From assembly GCF_017591435.1 (NCBI RefSeq), contig NC_059300.1:9089058-9153057 (forward strand): a stretch of DNA of 64,000 bases. Direction: 5' to 3'. Below are positions 1-60,179 of this stretch, piece after piece. Positions within the stretch are counted from its first letter, which is position 1. Each line of letters starts with the position of its first letter. A program made the position numbers and the translations under genes. This DNA is from Portunus trituberculatus. Lineage: Eukaryota > Arthropoda > Malacostraca > Decapoda > Portunidae. The notes under the pieces were generated by a model. The model ran no database searches and had not been told where the DNA came from. It was given only the letters and a program-made list of their open reading frames with translations.

Positions 1-2179
1 CTCCTCCTCCTCCTCCTCCTCCTCCTCCTCCTCCTCCTGGTGTTCATGTAGTCCCATCACTTGTAGTTCGTGGCGTTGTGTTATGCATTGCTGGGACGTC
101 GGTGATCGAAGCGCCGTGGGAGTCTTGCTAGGGGTATTCCTACACACAGTTATCAGGGTACTTCATAACACTCGGCGGTGAGGAAGTAGAGGGACGGGTC
201 TTTCTCCCCACTAGAGGTCTTTTGGTGTTGCCCAATCGCACGGATCCTTGGCGTTCTTCAGGGGTTGTGTCCCTCGGTGTTTCTTTCAGGTGGCGTCGTG
301 GGGGTCCGCCTTTTGGTGTCTTGGGGATGTAAAAGTCATTGGCGCACTCTCCATGTCTCTCCCTCCTATAAGTAGTCCTCAACATTCCTCGCAGAAGAGG
401 CCCTTTGTGTCCCTCGAGGTGGTGGAGGAGGTGACGAGGCCCTGTCTGCACCGTCACCTCTCATGCGGGTTTTGTTTTGTTTTCTCCCAGAACTTGTTTA
501 CTCAGCCAACCGTGTGATTCCTTTATATCTTTTGTAAATGTCTTTCTTCATGTTTATGTAGTAGTAATTATGGTGACGAAGCATTGAAGTTCGTAGTGGC
601 ATTTTCAGGGATGTGAGAGAGCAGGTGTGGGCGGTGGAGGGACAGGCAGTTCAGGTATGGGGCACCTTGGGTCAGGTGTGTAGCGGCCGGAGCTCACTGT
701 TTGGTTTCATCCGAGTCAGCCGCTTTCTATCTATTTGCACAGTTGTCAGCGTGACGATTTGTGAGTCTCTGCTTACTTACACCCCAGCTGACACTCCTCC
801 GCTCCTCCCATCCCTCTGTCCCTCCTTCTCTCTTCTCTCATAGCCCTCACCACCACCACTTTCCCTCTCTCACCACCGTAGCCTCCAGTACCTTCCTGCT
901 CTCCTGCACTCTGAACACGACCCTCACATTTTTTTCCACACCTCGGTACAGTCCCACACTTTCCCTTTTAGGAGAGCACACGACTTGAAACCCAATCGCC
1001 CCTCTCTCACCACCATTACTAACACCGGGGTTACTTATTTGCGAAGACTTGTTTACAGTGCCCAGCATAGTTTTATTGGCTTCTGTGATTCATCGAGTCT
1101 ACAGCACGGTTTTTTTTTTATTCTTCCCTCTATTCTTCCTCATCATTTCCTTCTCGTTGCGGTCTTCTCTATTTCTCTTTTCTCTCTCTTCTCTCTCTCC
1201 AAGACGTGCAGCTGCGGCGGTTCGTAAGTTTCCAGCCGTCAGTCACGTAAGGAAGTTCATTGAAGCTCAAGGATCAGGTTCAGCGGAATTGTGGACAGGT
1301 GATTACAGGTCTCGCTTCACCTCACCTTGTGGCTGCCTCCCCATTCCTCAGCCTCCCATTCTCAGCCTCGTTTTCCTCTTTCTTCTCCACCACTTCCTAT
1401 ACTTATCTATAACTGCATTTTCCTTCTCTTCTTCCTTATTTACATCCACATCGTACTCCTCTTCCTCTTTTAGTGGCTTATTTTTCATTCCTCCACCTGC
1501 TTTTCTTCCCCGTTTTCTGGTGTTCCTCCTCCTTCTCCTTCTCTCTCTCGTCTCTTCACCTCTGCTTTCTCCTAATCCTTTTCCTCGTCTTCCTCCTCAT
1601 TTCTCAGCCATCTGCTTTTCCTCTTTGGTCTCTCTCGTCTTCCTTCACTATACTCTCTTCCTCTTCCTGGTTTTTCTCCGTACCCTCTTCCTCTATCTCG
1701 TTTTCTTCCTCTTAAGCTCCTCCTCACTCCTCCTCCTCTTCCTCTTCCTCTTCCTTCTCCTCCTCCCCAGCCTCCATACTTTCTTTTCTCCCACTTCATG
1801 TTTCATACAAAGAACGTCTCAAGTAACTCAATTTGTTCAGCTTATCCAAACGAGCAGTGAGAGGCGAGTCAATGGAAGCTTATGATATTTTTTTTCTTTT
1901 ATGAGAGGGCTTGACAGTATTAACGTAAGCGACTCCTTCTCTGCCTCCCGATCGTGTGTCGCTGGGAATAATAGATTTAAGATTGCTGCTAAGATTCTCT
2001 CAAGTCAACGGGGAACTGCACACTTTTTTTCTTTCTTTCATCGCCTTCTCTTAAGTATCTTTGGGAAATTTGTTGGTGACTTTTGATTTTACAGCTTTTT
2101 TTTTTATTTGATTAGATGTGCCGGGAATAAATCTAGGAAGTGTGTATATATATTTTTTTTAAGTTTTAGATGGAATTAG

Positions 2180-2182
<3 letters not shown>

Positions 2183-2248
<66 letters not shown>
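2183..2248 (+). repeat. (CT)n microsatellite
   Basis: Pure CT run. Confidence 0.97.
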
Positions 2249-2251
<3 letters not shown>

Positions 2252-2355
2252 TTATCATCAGTAAGTCAGCTGTTGTTTGTTTCATTTTCTCCATTTTAAT
2301 CCATTAATTTCTTTGGATTTTCTTTGTCTTCCCCAATCATTGTTTCAACTTTTCC

Positions 2356-2471
2356 TTCTTCTTCCTCCTCCTCCTCCTTCTGCTCCTGCTCCTGCTCCTG
2401 CTCCTCCTCCTCCTCCTCCTCCTCCTCCTCCTCCTCCTCCTCCTCCTCCTCCTCCTCCTCCTCCTCCTCCT
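2356..2471 (+). repeat. (TCC)n microsatellite with TGC interruptions
   Basis: Triplet run cct/tcc with a few ctg units at its left end. Confidence 0.95.
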
Positions 2472-2842
2472 GTCAGATCATGGTACAGTTAGATCCATGT
2501 CTCTCCTTTCAAAGAAATCTAGATCACCAATTGAGGCTTTCACGTCCACTGACCACAGAAGTCTTCACCGCATCCTTACCCCATCCTCACCCTACCCTCA
2601 CTCCACATTCACCCCATCCTCACCCCACACTCACCTCACTCTTGCCTTCCCCCGCCTCACTCTTGCCATCCCCCGCCTCACTCTTGTCTTCCCCCGCCTC
2701 ACTCCCCCTCTCTCACTGCCTCCTCTTCCCCCTGTCTTGCCCGTCTCTCTCGCTGTTGGGCCGAAATGGGAAGCCAGGAGCGCACAAGAGAGGAGGTTGT
2801 CATTGGTCCTTGGTTCTGTCCTCGTGTGTGTGTGCGTGATAT

Positions 2843-2845
<3 letters not shown>

Positions 2846-2921
<76 letters not shown>
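2846..2921 (+). repeat. (CT)n microsatellite
   Basis: Pure CT run. Confidence 0.97.
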
Positions 2922-2926
<5 letters not shown>

Positions 2927-3676
2927 TCTCATCTTATGGCTTATTTCAGTGGTTTAGTAAGGCTGGGTAAGGAGGAGCCTTCGCCTTTACTATCTGGAGT
3001 CAATTTTGTAGCCTGTCACGAATAGCAAAGTATGGAGAAGCAGGTGTTTTGATTATTATTTATTTGTGCTCCGTAGAAAGTAGAATATAATGACGATAGG
3101 GAAAATCTCGTAGGAAGTAAATTAAAGGTCGTTTTTCCTTTATGCCATATGAAAAAAATACTAATAACAAAAAAAAAGCTTCGTATAAACTAAACTCAAT
3201 TACGAAAACACTACACGTAACAAACCTACCAAGACAAACAACATGAAAAGAAACAGGTAAACATCTTAATTGGAAGAAAACAGACGAACGAGGTGGTTAA
3301 GTGGTATTCGCGGGGCTGGACAGGATCCACCAAGGAGGGACTGAATGAAGGCAGAATCCCGTATCTATATTTGACCAACCCGAAGCGTGACTCTCTCTAT
3401 AGACAGATCGGCCTCTTAGCTCCCCACTTCACCTGGCTAGCTCGCCCCTTCAGCCTCCGCTCGGCATGTTAACGCGCGAGGGAAGGGAAGGGAAGGTTGA
3501 GGGAAGATGCAAGGTGACGCTGGGAGGAAGGGCTGAAGCGGGGCAAGGTTAGCGGGTGATTGAGGGAAGGGTGTAGTGGGGGAGTGGGGGGAAGGTAGAT
3601 GTGCTGGGACGGAAGGTGAACGTCAATGGAGTGAACGGTAATCGTGCAACTGTATCTGTTCTGGCTGTCTGCGGTC

Positions 3677-3795
<119 letters not shown>

Positions 3796-4045
3796 TACCC
3801 TTTAATTTTTCACTTTCGCCTTACTTCTTAATCATTGTGATCACCACCACCACCACCACCACCACCACCACCAAGATCTTATTACACTCTCCCTAATTTC
3901 ATGGGTTTTGTGAACGACCCTGAGCTGTGATTAAGGGAAAGGCATTCTGCTCGAGGGCTGGGCGATGCCGCTGCTCAGCATAATAGTAATAATAAGTATG
4001 GTAAAAAATAAATAAATAAAATAAGGCTTCTTGGATTACTCGTAT

Positions 4046-4063
4046 TGTTTGTTGTTTGTTGTT

Positions 4064-4104
<41 letters not shown>

Positions 4105-4110
4105 AGTTGT
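4046..4110 (+). repeat. (TTG)n microsatellite
   Basis: Triplet run with minor interruptions. Confidence 0.93.
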
Positions 4111-4740
4111 GGTAGTTCTTAACACATGACTAGCTACACTTATTCTGGCTTCCGTGTGGTACGTACATGATATTTTCTTTTCTACTTTTTTCTTTTTTGT
4201 TATTTATTACGTAACAAGAATTTGTACTCTGGCGTTTGCTCTGACTAAAAGAAGAAGGAAAAAATACATATCTTACTCTGAGATTAGCGTGCATGCAACG
4301 GAGACTGACGTTATTTTCTCTGGCCTTACATTTTTCGAGAAACCGCTGGAAGTAATCGTGAATTTCCGAGTGCAGCGGAGGAAGAATGCAGGAATGTCAG
4401 AGCGGATCGTTGATCAGTGAGGAAAAGAGAAGTAAATGACATAGAGGAAAGGTAGATTAAGCCATAAATTAAGAGGGAAATAAAGGAGGAGATGTGATGA
4501 ATTAACAGAAAGAAATAAGGGAAAGGGAGTTATTTAAGAGACGAAGGAAAGAAGTGATACATTAACATGCGATAGAAAATTTAAATGAAGGTGTGAAAGA
4601 AAGGGCAAGAGATAAATGAAGACATGAAAAGAGAAAAGAAGAATAGAAAGTAGCAATCTGAAACTAATCAATTTTAAACACGAAAAAAGAATAAGAACGG
4701 ATTAAAAGAGAAACATAACATATATAGTCTTAAATCTTAG

Positions 4741-4846
<106 letters not shown>

Positions 4847-5430
4847 GAAAAGTCACTGATTAGAAAAAAAGTAAATGAATAAATCTCAGTTCACGAAAAA
4901 TAAAGAGAAAAAAAAACAAGAAAACTGCAAAAAGAGAGAGAAACAACCATCCATCACACACTCCCACAAAAAGAAACTGAAAAGAATAAATAAACTAATC
5001 AAAACTGAAACTCAACAATAGACAATCAGAAAAGGAAAAGAAAACGAGCATAGAACAAGACCACAAGGCAGAGAGAAGCAAATTTTACGAGTAGCACCAA
5101 ACGAAGGAGACGAGGGAGGAGGTAAATGGAGGCAGGTGAGGCGATACTAAAACCACCTGAGCAAGAAGAAGAAGGAGAAGGCGAAGAGGGAGGAATAGCA
5201 ACAGCAACCACCACCACTACCTTAAATAAACAAACCAAAACAAGCAGCATTCGTAAAGGCTGGCTGGTTCTGGCTAGTTAAGAGGAGGAGGAGGCCACGG
5301 AAGGTATCAAGGTGGGTTTTCTTGGTCATGAAGGCTGCGGTGACAAGAGGGTGGGTCGGGGAAGGGGTAGAGGGGGGGAGGAGGCTGATGGGACTGTGAA
5401 TAGTGGGGCAGGAGGAGAGGCTGCAAGAAT

Positions 5431-5442
5431 GTGTGTGTGTGT

Positions 5443-5526
<84 letters not shown>
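5431..5526 (+). repeat. (GT)n microsatellite
   Basis: One GTAT interruption near its left end. Confidence 0.97.
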
Positions 5527-5527
<1 letters not shown>

Positions 5528-5612
5528 GGTTGATTTGGTTCATTATTGTGGTATTGAGAGAAGGTTGCACGGTGAAGGCTGTTGAGTTGGGTTGCAGCGT
5601 GGATTAGAGTCG

Positions 5613-5744
5613 GGAGGAGGAGGAGGAGGAGGAGGAGGAGGAGGAGGAGATAAGGACAACGAAGACGGTGACAATGACGAAATTATGTAAAGGTGGAGAA
5701 AAAAAATACTTTGAAGAGGATTCCAAATAAGAGACGACGGGCGT

Positions 5745-5815
<71 letters not shown>
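5613..5815 (+). repeat. (GGA)n and (GA)n blocks
   Basis: (GGA)n at 5613-5650 and (GA)n at 5747-5815, separated by about 100 bases of unique sequence. Confidence 0.93.
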
Positions 5816-5817
<2 letters not shown>

Positions 5818-6349
5818 AACAACTTGCTCATATTCATCGTGTAATCAATACCCAACACAAATCATGCTTTTCCCCACACCACCACCACCACCACCACTAA
5901 ACACCACATCCACATTTGGCGTGATTGAGAATGCATAACTCGGACCCTCCCTCTCCAAACCTTCCCACACTCACCCCCTCTTCCCCTCATCCCCGCCCAT
6001 ATAGGTGAGCCAGAAGAGCCATCACTCACCTGCCCATTACCGGCAAAAATATGCAGATGACACAATCCTTAGTCCTTTACTCTCTTCCCAAACCGCAAAC
6101 ATTGGAGGCTGGCTGATCGTGGAGGGAGAGAGGGAGGGAGTTAGAGGAAGGAGAACTGAGTAAAGGAGAGGGAGTAATGGGGAAGAGAGGAATCTGGTGA
6201 TGGGTTAGAGTGGGGGTGGGGGATCTGCGAAGGACTGTTGGAAGGATGGAAGGACCCCTGTTATCATGCGAGAGACGTTTGGCAGACGAGTTTGTAGCTA
6301 AATGGAGCGACCAAGACGTGTGTGGCTGTAGTGAAGAGTGCAGTCTGTG

Positions 6350-6353
6350 TGTA

Positions 6354-6426
<73 letters not shown>
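6350..6426 (+). repeat. (GT)n microsatellite
   Basis: GT run with one TATAT interruption. Confidence 0.95.
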
Positions 6427-6427
<1 letters not shown>

Positions 6428-6753
6428 CTAGTGTCCGAGGATTGGAGATGGTTGATAAGACGGTTTGTTGATGGTGTTGTGGTGTTTGTTTTCGTTCCTT
6501 TTTTTCTGGGTTTACTAGCGGCGTCAGATTGTTGTCTGGCTTTATTTGATCAGTTTCGTTCTGCCCTGTTTTGTTTTTTCCCCTCTACATGTTACGTAAA
6601 ATTCCCAGGGAGTGTCGAGGCGGGAAGTGGCTCTGGAATGGTTGCTTGGTGCGTGAGAATTTTGTGGTTCTCTGATATTGTTGGCATTTTCCTTTGTCGT
6701 GGTTTTAATTAAGTTATAATTGTCCTGTCCTTGGTTGTTATTAGTGTGGAATG

Positions 6754-6756
<3 letters not shown>

Positions 6757-6799
<43 letters not shown>
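6757..6799 (+). repeat. (GA)n microsatellite
   Basis: Short pure GA run. Confidence 0.95.
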
Positions 6800-6801
<2 letters not shown>

Positions 6802-6847
6802 CAGATATATTAAGATTCAAGGTTCACAAACCCACCATGTTCTGAAA

Positions 6848-7062
6848 CAGTTCTGCGCTGCACCTCAACTACATTTAAGAGCTCTACTTGAAGTCAAACG
6901 GATTTTAGGAGAGTTTTTATCGTTCTAATGACAGATTAACAAGACTTTTACACTATTAGTAGCAAAAACACGCTTAAGAACATAGCTACTCATCTCTGTG
7001 GGCTTTGAAAATAGTCATGGTGGTTGGGAGAGGAAAGCGGTTCACAATACAAACCTTTCCCC
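6848..7062 (+). repeat. Dispersed repeat family B, copy 1
   Basis: It shares ttctgcgctgcacctc, gacagattaacaaga, atctctgtgggctttgaaaa and gaaagcggttc-like phrases in order with 27950-28160 and with the reverse of 15235-15412. Confidence 0.55.
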
Positions 7063-8090
7063 CGGGCAGACGAAATCGCGTAAGGTGTTTGCGTCACCAC
7101 AGAAAACGTTGCCACAGACAGCACACGTGATTGACTCGAGAGAGAGACCTTGGAGGCACGTTTTCTTCACGGCAAGCGAGGGAGGTTGACGGAGTGGCAG
7201 TGACGGTCTTGGGTCTTGCGTAACTCCACTTCTCTCTTCTTGGTTTGTCGGAGCCTGGGTCTTCTCCCGTTCTCATCCTCCCGTCCCGTCCCTCTCCTAG
7301 GTTGTCGGGCCTTATCGGGCAAGCTCCTGCCACACATCGGCATCCTAAACATCGCTATCTCGACACTGAAATTAAACCCGCATAAAAAGGGCTAAGAAAA
7401 ATGGAGCACTTTATTGAAACCTGGCGAGAATTATAAAGGGAGGAAGGAAGGAAGGTTTAGTTGGTGTGTTAAGAGGTGAGTGTTGTTGATGCTGGTGCTT
7501 TTGGTGTGGGGAGAAAGATTATAATGCTTTTGGGTTTATTGATATTTTCTCGCTTTTTTTTTCTCTTTACGTCTTTTTTTTGCACTGGTGAATATTAAAT
7601 AAGTTTTGTTTTGTTAATATGCATGGATATTTTTTTTTTTAAATCTCGTAATAGATTTTGATTTATGGAAGTTATGTTTTAGTGTTCTTGTTTTTCTTGT
7701 TCTTGCTCTTCTTCTTCTTCTTCTTCTCTACTTTCTCATTCTCTTTTCTAATATACTCCCCATATCAAGCATTCTATCACCAATCCACGTCACAAACTAA
7801 AGTAAACCTGATAATCCTCGTTTCTATCACAAAGCCACCGACCAACTCACCGACACTTGACAATAACACTGAGGGAATAAGAAGGGAGAGGAGGTAGGGA
7901 GAACTGAGGAACAAGATAAGACATTAACTGAACTGAACGGGGGGCAAGAAATCATATGTAGGAAGTAAGTAGGGAGTCTGCAAGATATATAAAGGTTACT
8001 CGCTCCTTCACTCTCGGCTGTGGTATGTGTGGAATGAGAAATGCGTTAGATAGGGCAGAGTGGGCAAGTACCAACAGTATTAGCAGTAGT

Positions 8091-8150
8091 GATGGTGGTG
8101 GTGGTGGTGGTGGTAGTGGTGATGATGATGATGATAATGATGGTGATGAT
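8091..8150 (+). repeat. (GGT)n/(GAT)n triplet tract
   Basis: Imperfect GGT then GAT triplets. Confidence 0.85.
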
Positions 8151-8357
8151 CTCTACTGGTGATGTAGTATGCATTGTCAAAAGGCGTGTCAGATGAAAGT
8201 GTGTAGATGCAGTTAGTAATAATAGAGAGAAAGTTTTTGATAGTATGAGAGTAAGCACTGAGTTACTGTGTGTGGGGGAAGGGGGAGGGAGGGAAGGGGA
8301 GTGGTGGTGGGTAGGAAAGGAAGCGGTTTGTAGCGATGGTGGTGGGTGGAAAAGTGC

Positions 8358-8361
<4 letters not shown>

Positions 8362-8401
<40 letters not shown>
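8362..8401 (+). repeat. (GA)n microsatellite
   Basis: Short pure GA run. Confidence 0.95.
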
Positions 8402-8405
<4 letters not shown>

Positions 8406-8798
8406 CTGATGGAGACGGTGGTAAATAGAGCATTCCAAGATAACACGCAACATCTTCTCGGACACTCCAACCTTCCTTTGTTCTCACGCCGTCAAAATTC
8501 TCAGCCTGGCACGAAATAAGGCCATGACAAAGCTAATCATTGAAATTTTGCAATGAGAGGACGGGAAGGAGAAAGAGGACGAGGAGGAAGAGAAGGCAGA
8601 GCGGGAAGGGGATGGAATGGAGGAGAAGGCGAAGGGAGAGGAGAAGAAAGATAAGCAGAAAATAATAGAGAGGAGGAAAATTAAGAGAAGAGAATACATA
8701 GAGAGAAAAGAAGAGAAGAGAGAAGGAGGAGGAAGAGAAGAGAAAGAACAGCAAACTATATATAGAAAGTAGAGAAAACAGAAAAATAGAGAACAACC

Positions 8799-8800
<2 letters not shown>

Positions 8801-8848
<48 letters not shown>
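8801..8848 (+). repeat. (GA)n microsatellite
   Basis: It ends a ~250-base purine-rich stretch starting near 8550. Confidence 0.95.
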
Positions 8849-8850
<2 letters not shown>

Positions 8851-9258
8851 AACCCGAAGAACAAGAACGGTCGACCATTAGTACATTGCCTTACATTTAT
8901 ACAAGTAGCGGTGAGTGGGTGGAGAGAGGGAGAGAGGGGAACAAGGGGTGAAGGGGCAGTAATACACAAGGGGGAGAGAGGAAGGGGCGCCGTAATCTTG
9001 ACTCGTGAATAGTTCTATGAGGGATTAACTTTCACCGGGCCGCCATTGCAGCCTCCGACGCCCTGCCATCGGCGCGGCAAGGCGAGATGGATGTTATAAT
9101 TATGAGATACGAGTTTTTCCTTGCGGGCGTGATTGGCGGGGGGCGCAAGGGGGGCCGTACGTTGGGGAGGGAGGGAGAGAGAGAGGAAAGATGCATGGGG
9201 AGAGAGGCGAAGGAGGTTGTTTCAAGTCGAAAGGTAAAGGAAAGAGTAGAGATTCTGA

Positions 9259-9264
<6 letters not shown>

Positions 9265-9311
<47 letters not shown>
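9265..9311 (+). repeat. (GA)n microsatellite
   Basis: Pure GA run. Confidence 0.95.
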
Positions 9312-9314
<3 letters not shown>

Positions 9315-9919
9315 GAGTAGGAGTAGGAAAATAATTGAATTGCTCTTCACAAATGAACTGGATTAGCAACAATTTAAATGATTACAATAAAAACATACGC
9401 ATAACCGCAGTATTATCACAGGGAATAAATAGTGGCGTCACCTCACCGCACAGCTGCTTGGCGACGAAAAAGAAAAGGTTACACATAAATGCTTAAATAC
9501 CCTGAGAACGGATGCAAGACAACAGGTGCCTTCTGAGGTGTTGGTGCGAGGCTGCTTGTGTGAAAAGAAAGTAAGCAGAGAGTGCCCTCGTTACAGTGCA
9601 TGTGAAGAGGAAGTGAAGGAATATATGCATAGCTCCTCCTTCACATCCTTTTCAGACTCCTTCACCGCTGCTCTTGATAATAATAGTAATAATGATAATA
9701 ATAATAATAATAATAATAGTAATGGTAATGGTAAATTGTGTTAAGTTTTCCTACTGCTAATGCAATGTGACATCCGCGGTTTCGGGATTCAGAAAAAAAA
9801 GACAAAAAAATAAATAAACAAATAACAAAATGATAGTTTCCATCAGGTTATTCTTTTTATGGCAATGTGAAATTCTACCAATGATTGAATTTAAGGCTTC
9901 AGTCACCTTGTGTTCTTAT

Positions 9920-10133
9920 TTAACCTCTTCAGTACTGGGACACATTTTTACCTTGAAATTTTATGTACGATTAGATAATTTTATTGACATTAGGAAGGGT
10001 ATATGGAGGTCAGAAGATTAATGACCACATTCTTCACTGATTTAACCCCCACATGAATTTTTGAAGCTGTATAAAATCACCAGACAGTAAGCAGAATGAG
10101 TATGGAAACGCGTCATGATACTGAAGGGATTAA
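9920..10133 (+). repeat. Palindrome-ended dispersed repeat, copy 1
   Basis: About 214 bp beginning ttaacctcttcagtactggg and ending gtcatgatactgaagggatt. The ends are inverted repeats (TTAACCCCTTCAGTAC), as in a miniature inverted-repeat element. It shares an internal ttgacattaggaagg and tataaaatcacc with the other copies. Confidence 0.8.
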
Positions 10134-10819
10134 TTCTGGCTTTTAAATCTTACAAAACACACCCACACACATAAAAAAAGATATATACTTTGAATCCTTG
10201 TGTCTTGGGAAAAAAAATAATAATACGACTATAAGAACAAGAAAATGAGAAAGAAATTTTAATAAAGCAACAAAATCTTGAATAATAACGCACGAAGAAT
10301 CAAGTTTTGCATACCGTATATTTATCCTCCCCGCCTCACCCCCGCCACGCCTCTGGGCCACGGCGGCTGCGCGAATCAAGGCGAGTCGAACGGGTCAGGG
10401 AAGTTTAAGGAACGTTCATTAGGCCCCGGTGTGCAACTCGCGGGGCTTCTGGGTAAGGTGCGACAGGCCATTTCTGCCTCCCACGCCCCTCAGGTCTGCC
10501 CTCTGCACCGCCACGCCCGAGTCTTGCGTCTGATTGTCCTGAGAAGTGTCTGTCTGTACGGGGTGACTCTAGTTCGTATCTGTTAACATCTCAGCACCTC
10601 ATCCTGGTAACGTTTGGCTCTTTTAGTGGAAGTTACTGTGATTTTCAAGTTGTTTTTCCTCTCCTTTTTGTTATGTTGATATTTGAGGAGTTTTTGTATT
10701 ATCAGTGAAAGAAAACGCCCACAAGAACACAATTCATCATCCTCGTAGGCTTTTAGAATAGTGTTGACGATACCCCGAGGTGTTTGAAGTACAGACCACT
10801 GCAGGATGTACCAAGTAAT

Positions 10820-10902
<83 letters not shown>
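10820..10902 (+). repeat. (CA)n microsatellite
   Basis: Pure CA run. Confidence 0.97.
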
Positions 10903-10903
<1 letters not shown>

Positions 10904-11697
10904 CCCTTCATCCACATCAGCAAGAACCTTAATTTCTGAGAGTAAGTCAGACGTGCCCCTGGGCGATCTGATCCTGCCACTTGTCTACCTAGATCAAGCA
11001 GGATTGGCGGGGATTGGCGGGCCCAGTGCCGCCTCTCCGCTACCCAGAAAAGGCTCCTATCCCATTCATGATTCTATAATTCTCGTTCTAGCACGCAGTC
11101 TCGGCATCTCAACTGTGTGCTTATAAAAACTCAAATTGCCTATGAATCCTTGCCATCAATAAAAATGAAGAGGCTTGCACTTACTTCATTATAGTGTACC
11201 ATGTAATTTTGTCGTTCTCTGTAGGCCATTCCACGAAGAGCATGAAAGGATGGGGCACTAAGTTAATTATGTAAACCCTTCCATTGCTTCTCTGTCGTCT
11301 ATATAATCTCACTCTCTCCCTCACCCTGCCTCCTCGTAACTCCCAGTGGTCAATGTTCAGACAAGGAACATGTGTATTACCCGCAGTATAGATTAATCTA
11401 GATATACGTATTCTGGTGAACTTAATTTTCATACAGTTTTGCCTTGCCTCTTATCTCGTACATGATGCTGAGGAGGCTCTTATCTTGTGCCTCCCTTGTT
11501 TACTCACTGCTGTGCAACTACGTATTACAGTATTTCTCGCCTCACTTTTTATTTTTCCCCTCGTGATAATCTAAAACCTTTTGTGTGTGTAGTGCAGCAT
11601 AAAGCACACTACCAAGTTACTATAACCACCTCAACGCACACACTTACACAGCATTACCACCATGTTTTCTCACTCCCATTCTCTTTCTCCTTGCCAG

Positions 11698-59001
<47,304 letters not shown>

Positions 59002-59490
59002 CACAATACAAAGAAATATATATAGTTTCATAATTTGTACTACATTTTTATGAAAGTACTTGGTGTCTTAAGTCCTCAGGTGTTCATATAGTCACTCACA
59101 AGACAGTTACTATAGGCTTTGACATTCTCAGAAAATCAATGTAGGTGATGCTCAAGCTCAAATGCAACTAAGTGTGCTGATGTGTGTTACAAATGTACTT
59201 TGATATGGAACCGAGACTAATTTACTGTTGACAAGTACATGTGTTGCCCAATATATTGAAATCTGTAAACAGCTGCCAGATCTGGTGAATCCACATATCA
59301 TAGATTTCACTTATTCCCATTTTGTTCATTCATATTTATTGTTAAACTACTCATTGACGTGTTTTCTTCATAGCTCACTGTGATTGCATGGTGGGTGCCA
59401 CATCGATGATATTTTGTACAAAGTTCCCTGCTTCAATTATTTAGCTTTTGTACATGAAAATAAAATATTATTTATCATACATTTTGCAAA
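59002..59490 (+). other. Probable 3' UTR of the cadherin
   Basis: AT-rich untranslated sequence from the stop codon to shortly after an AATAAA at 59459. A second AATAAA at 59621 could give a longer form. Confidence 0.55.
59459..59464 (+). terminator. Polyadenylation signal AATAAA
   Basis: Canonical hexamer 458 bases after the stop codon, in the only transcript that needs an end here. Confidence 0.5.
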
Positions 59491-60179
59491 GCTTCCTCGA
59501 TGTTTCATATTGTAGATAAATGTTTATACTTTAGGATAGATTTTTTTCACTGTCCACTGCAAAGTCATGTCAGTATACTAGTAACATTTGATACAACGAA
59601 TTCTAGTACTGGATGGTGATAATAAATACTTTCTTAAGTTCCTACTCATTTGTCTTCTTAACCTTATTTATATCTATTTACCAATCAATATACTATGTCA
59701 GCCATTCTCCGCACAGGGTGGCCCTGGCAAAGTACCATACACTTGTACTCACATCAATCATTTCATACTCTGTCCCTGAATAAAAGAGGAAGAGAACATT
59801 GTGGGGGAATAACTTCAAGATTACATTACCTCTATGTTAAACTTGATTCTTGGAACTCTTCCATATGCATCACCTTCTACCAGGTAAAAAATAAGAGATA
59901 ATGCTGTCTTCAAAGCAGTATTATGCATGTGTGTCTTTCATTATGGACAATATTTAGTCTGCTATATCACAATATATTATAAGTGGTCTTTAAAATTCAG
60001 GAAAACACAATTGCAGTTTCAGCACCCAAGTGAAAAAGAGTAGATATATGAGTACTGGATGGTGGTATATGACATGAATGGTTACTGATTAGTGAAAGGT
60101 CACTGAATAGTGAAAAAAAAATAATAGAAATGGCCAGATGCCACTAGACTTTGTGGAGTGTACAAAATTGAAAATAAAA
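59491..60179. other. Intergenic sequence after the cadherin
   Basis: AT-rich; no gene or clear repeat was recognised. Confidence 0.55.

Noticed and set aside
140..457. A 105-codon minus-strand frame
   Set aside because: No recognisable motif or codon bias; overlaps another open frame of equal quality.
1049..1885. A 278-codon open frame
   Set aside because: Pyrimidine-rich low-complexity sequence gives Leu/Ser/Phe runs; no domain, no splice context.
10278..10586. An upstream cadherin exon in a GC-richer island
   Set aside because: No cadherin-like residues in any frame and no phase-1 donor next to such a stretch.
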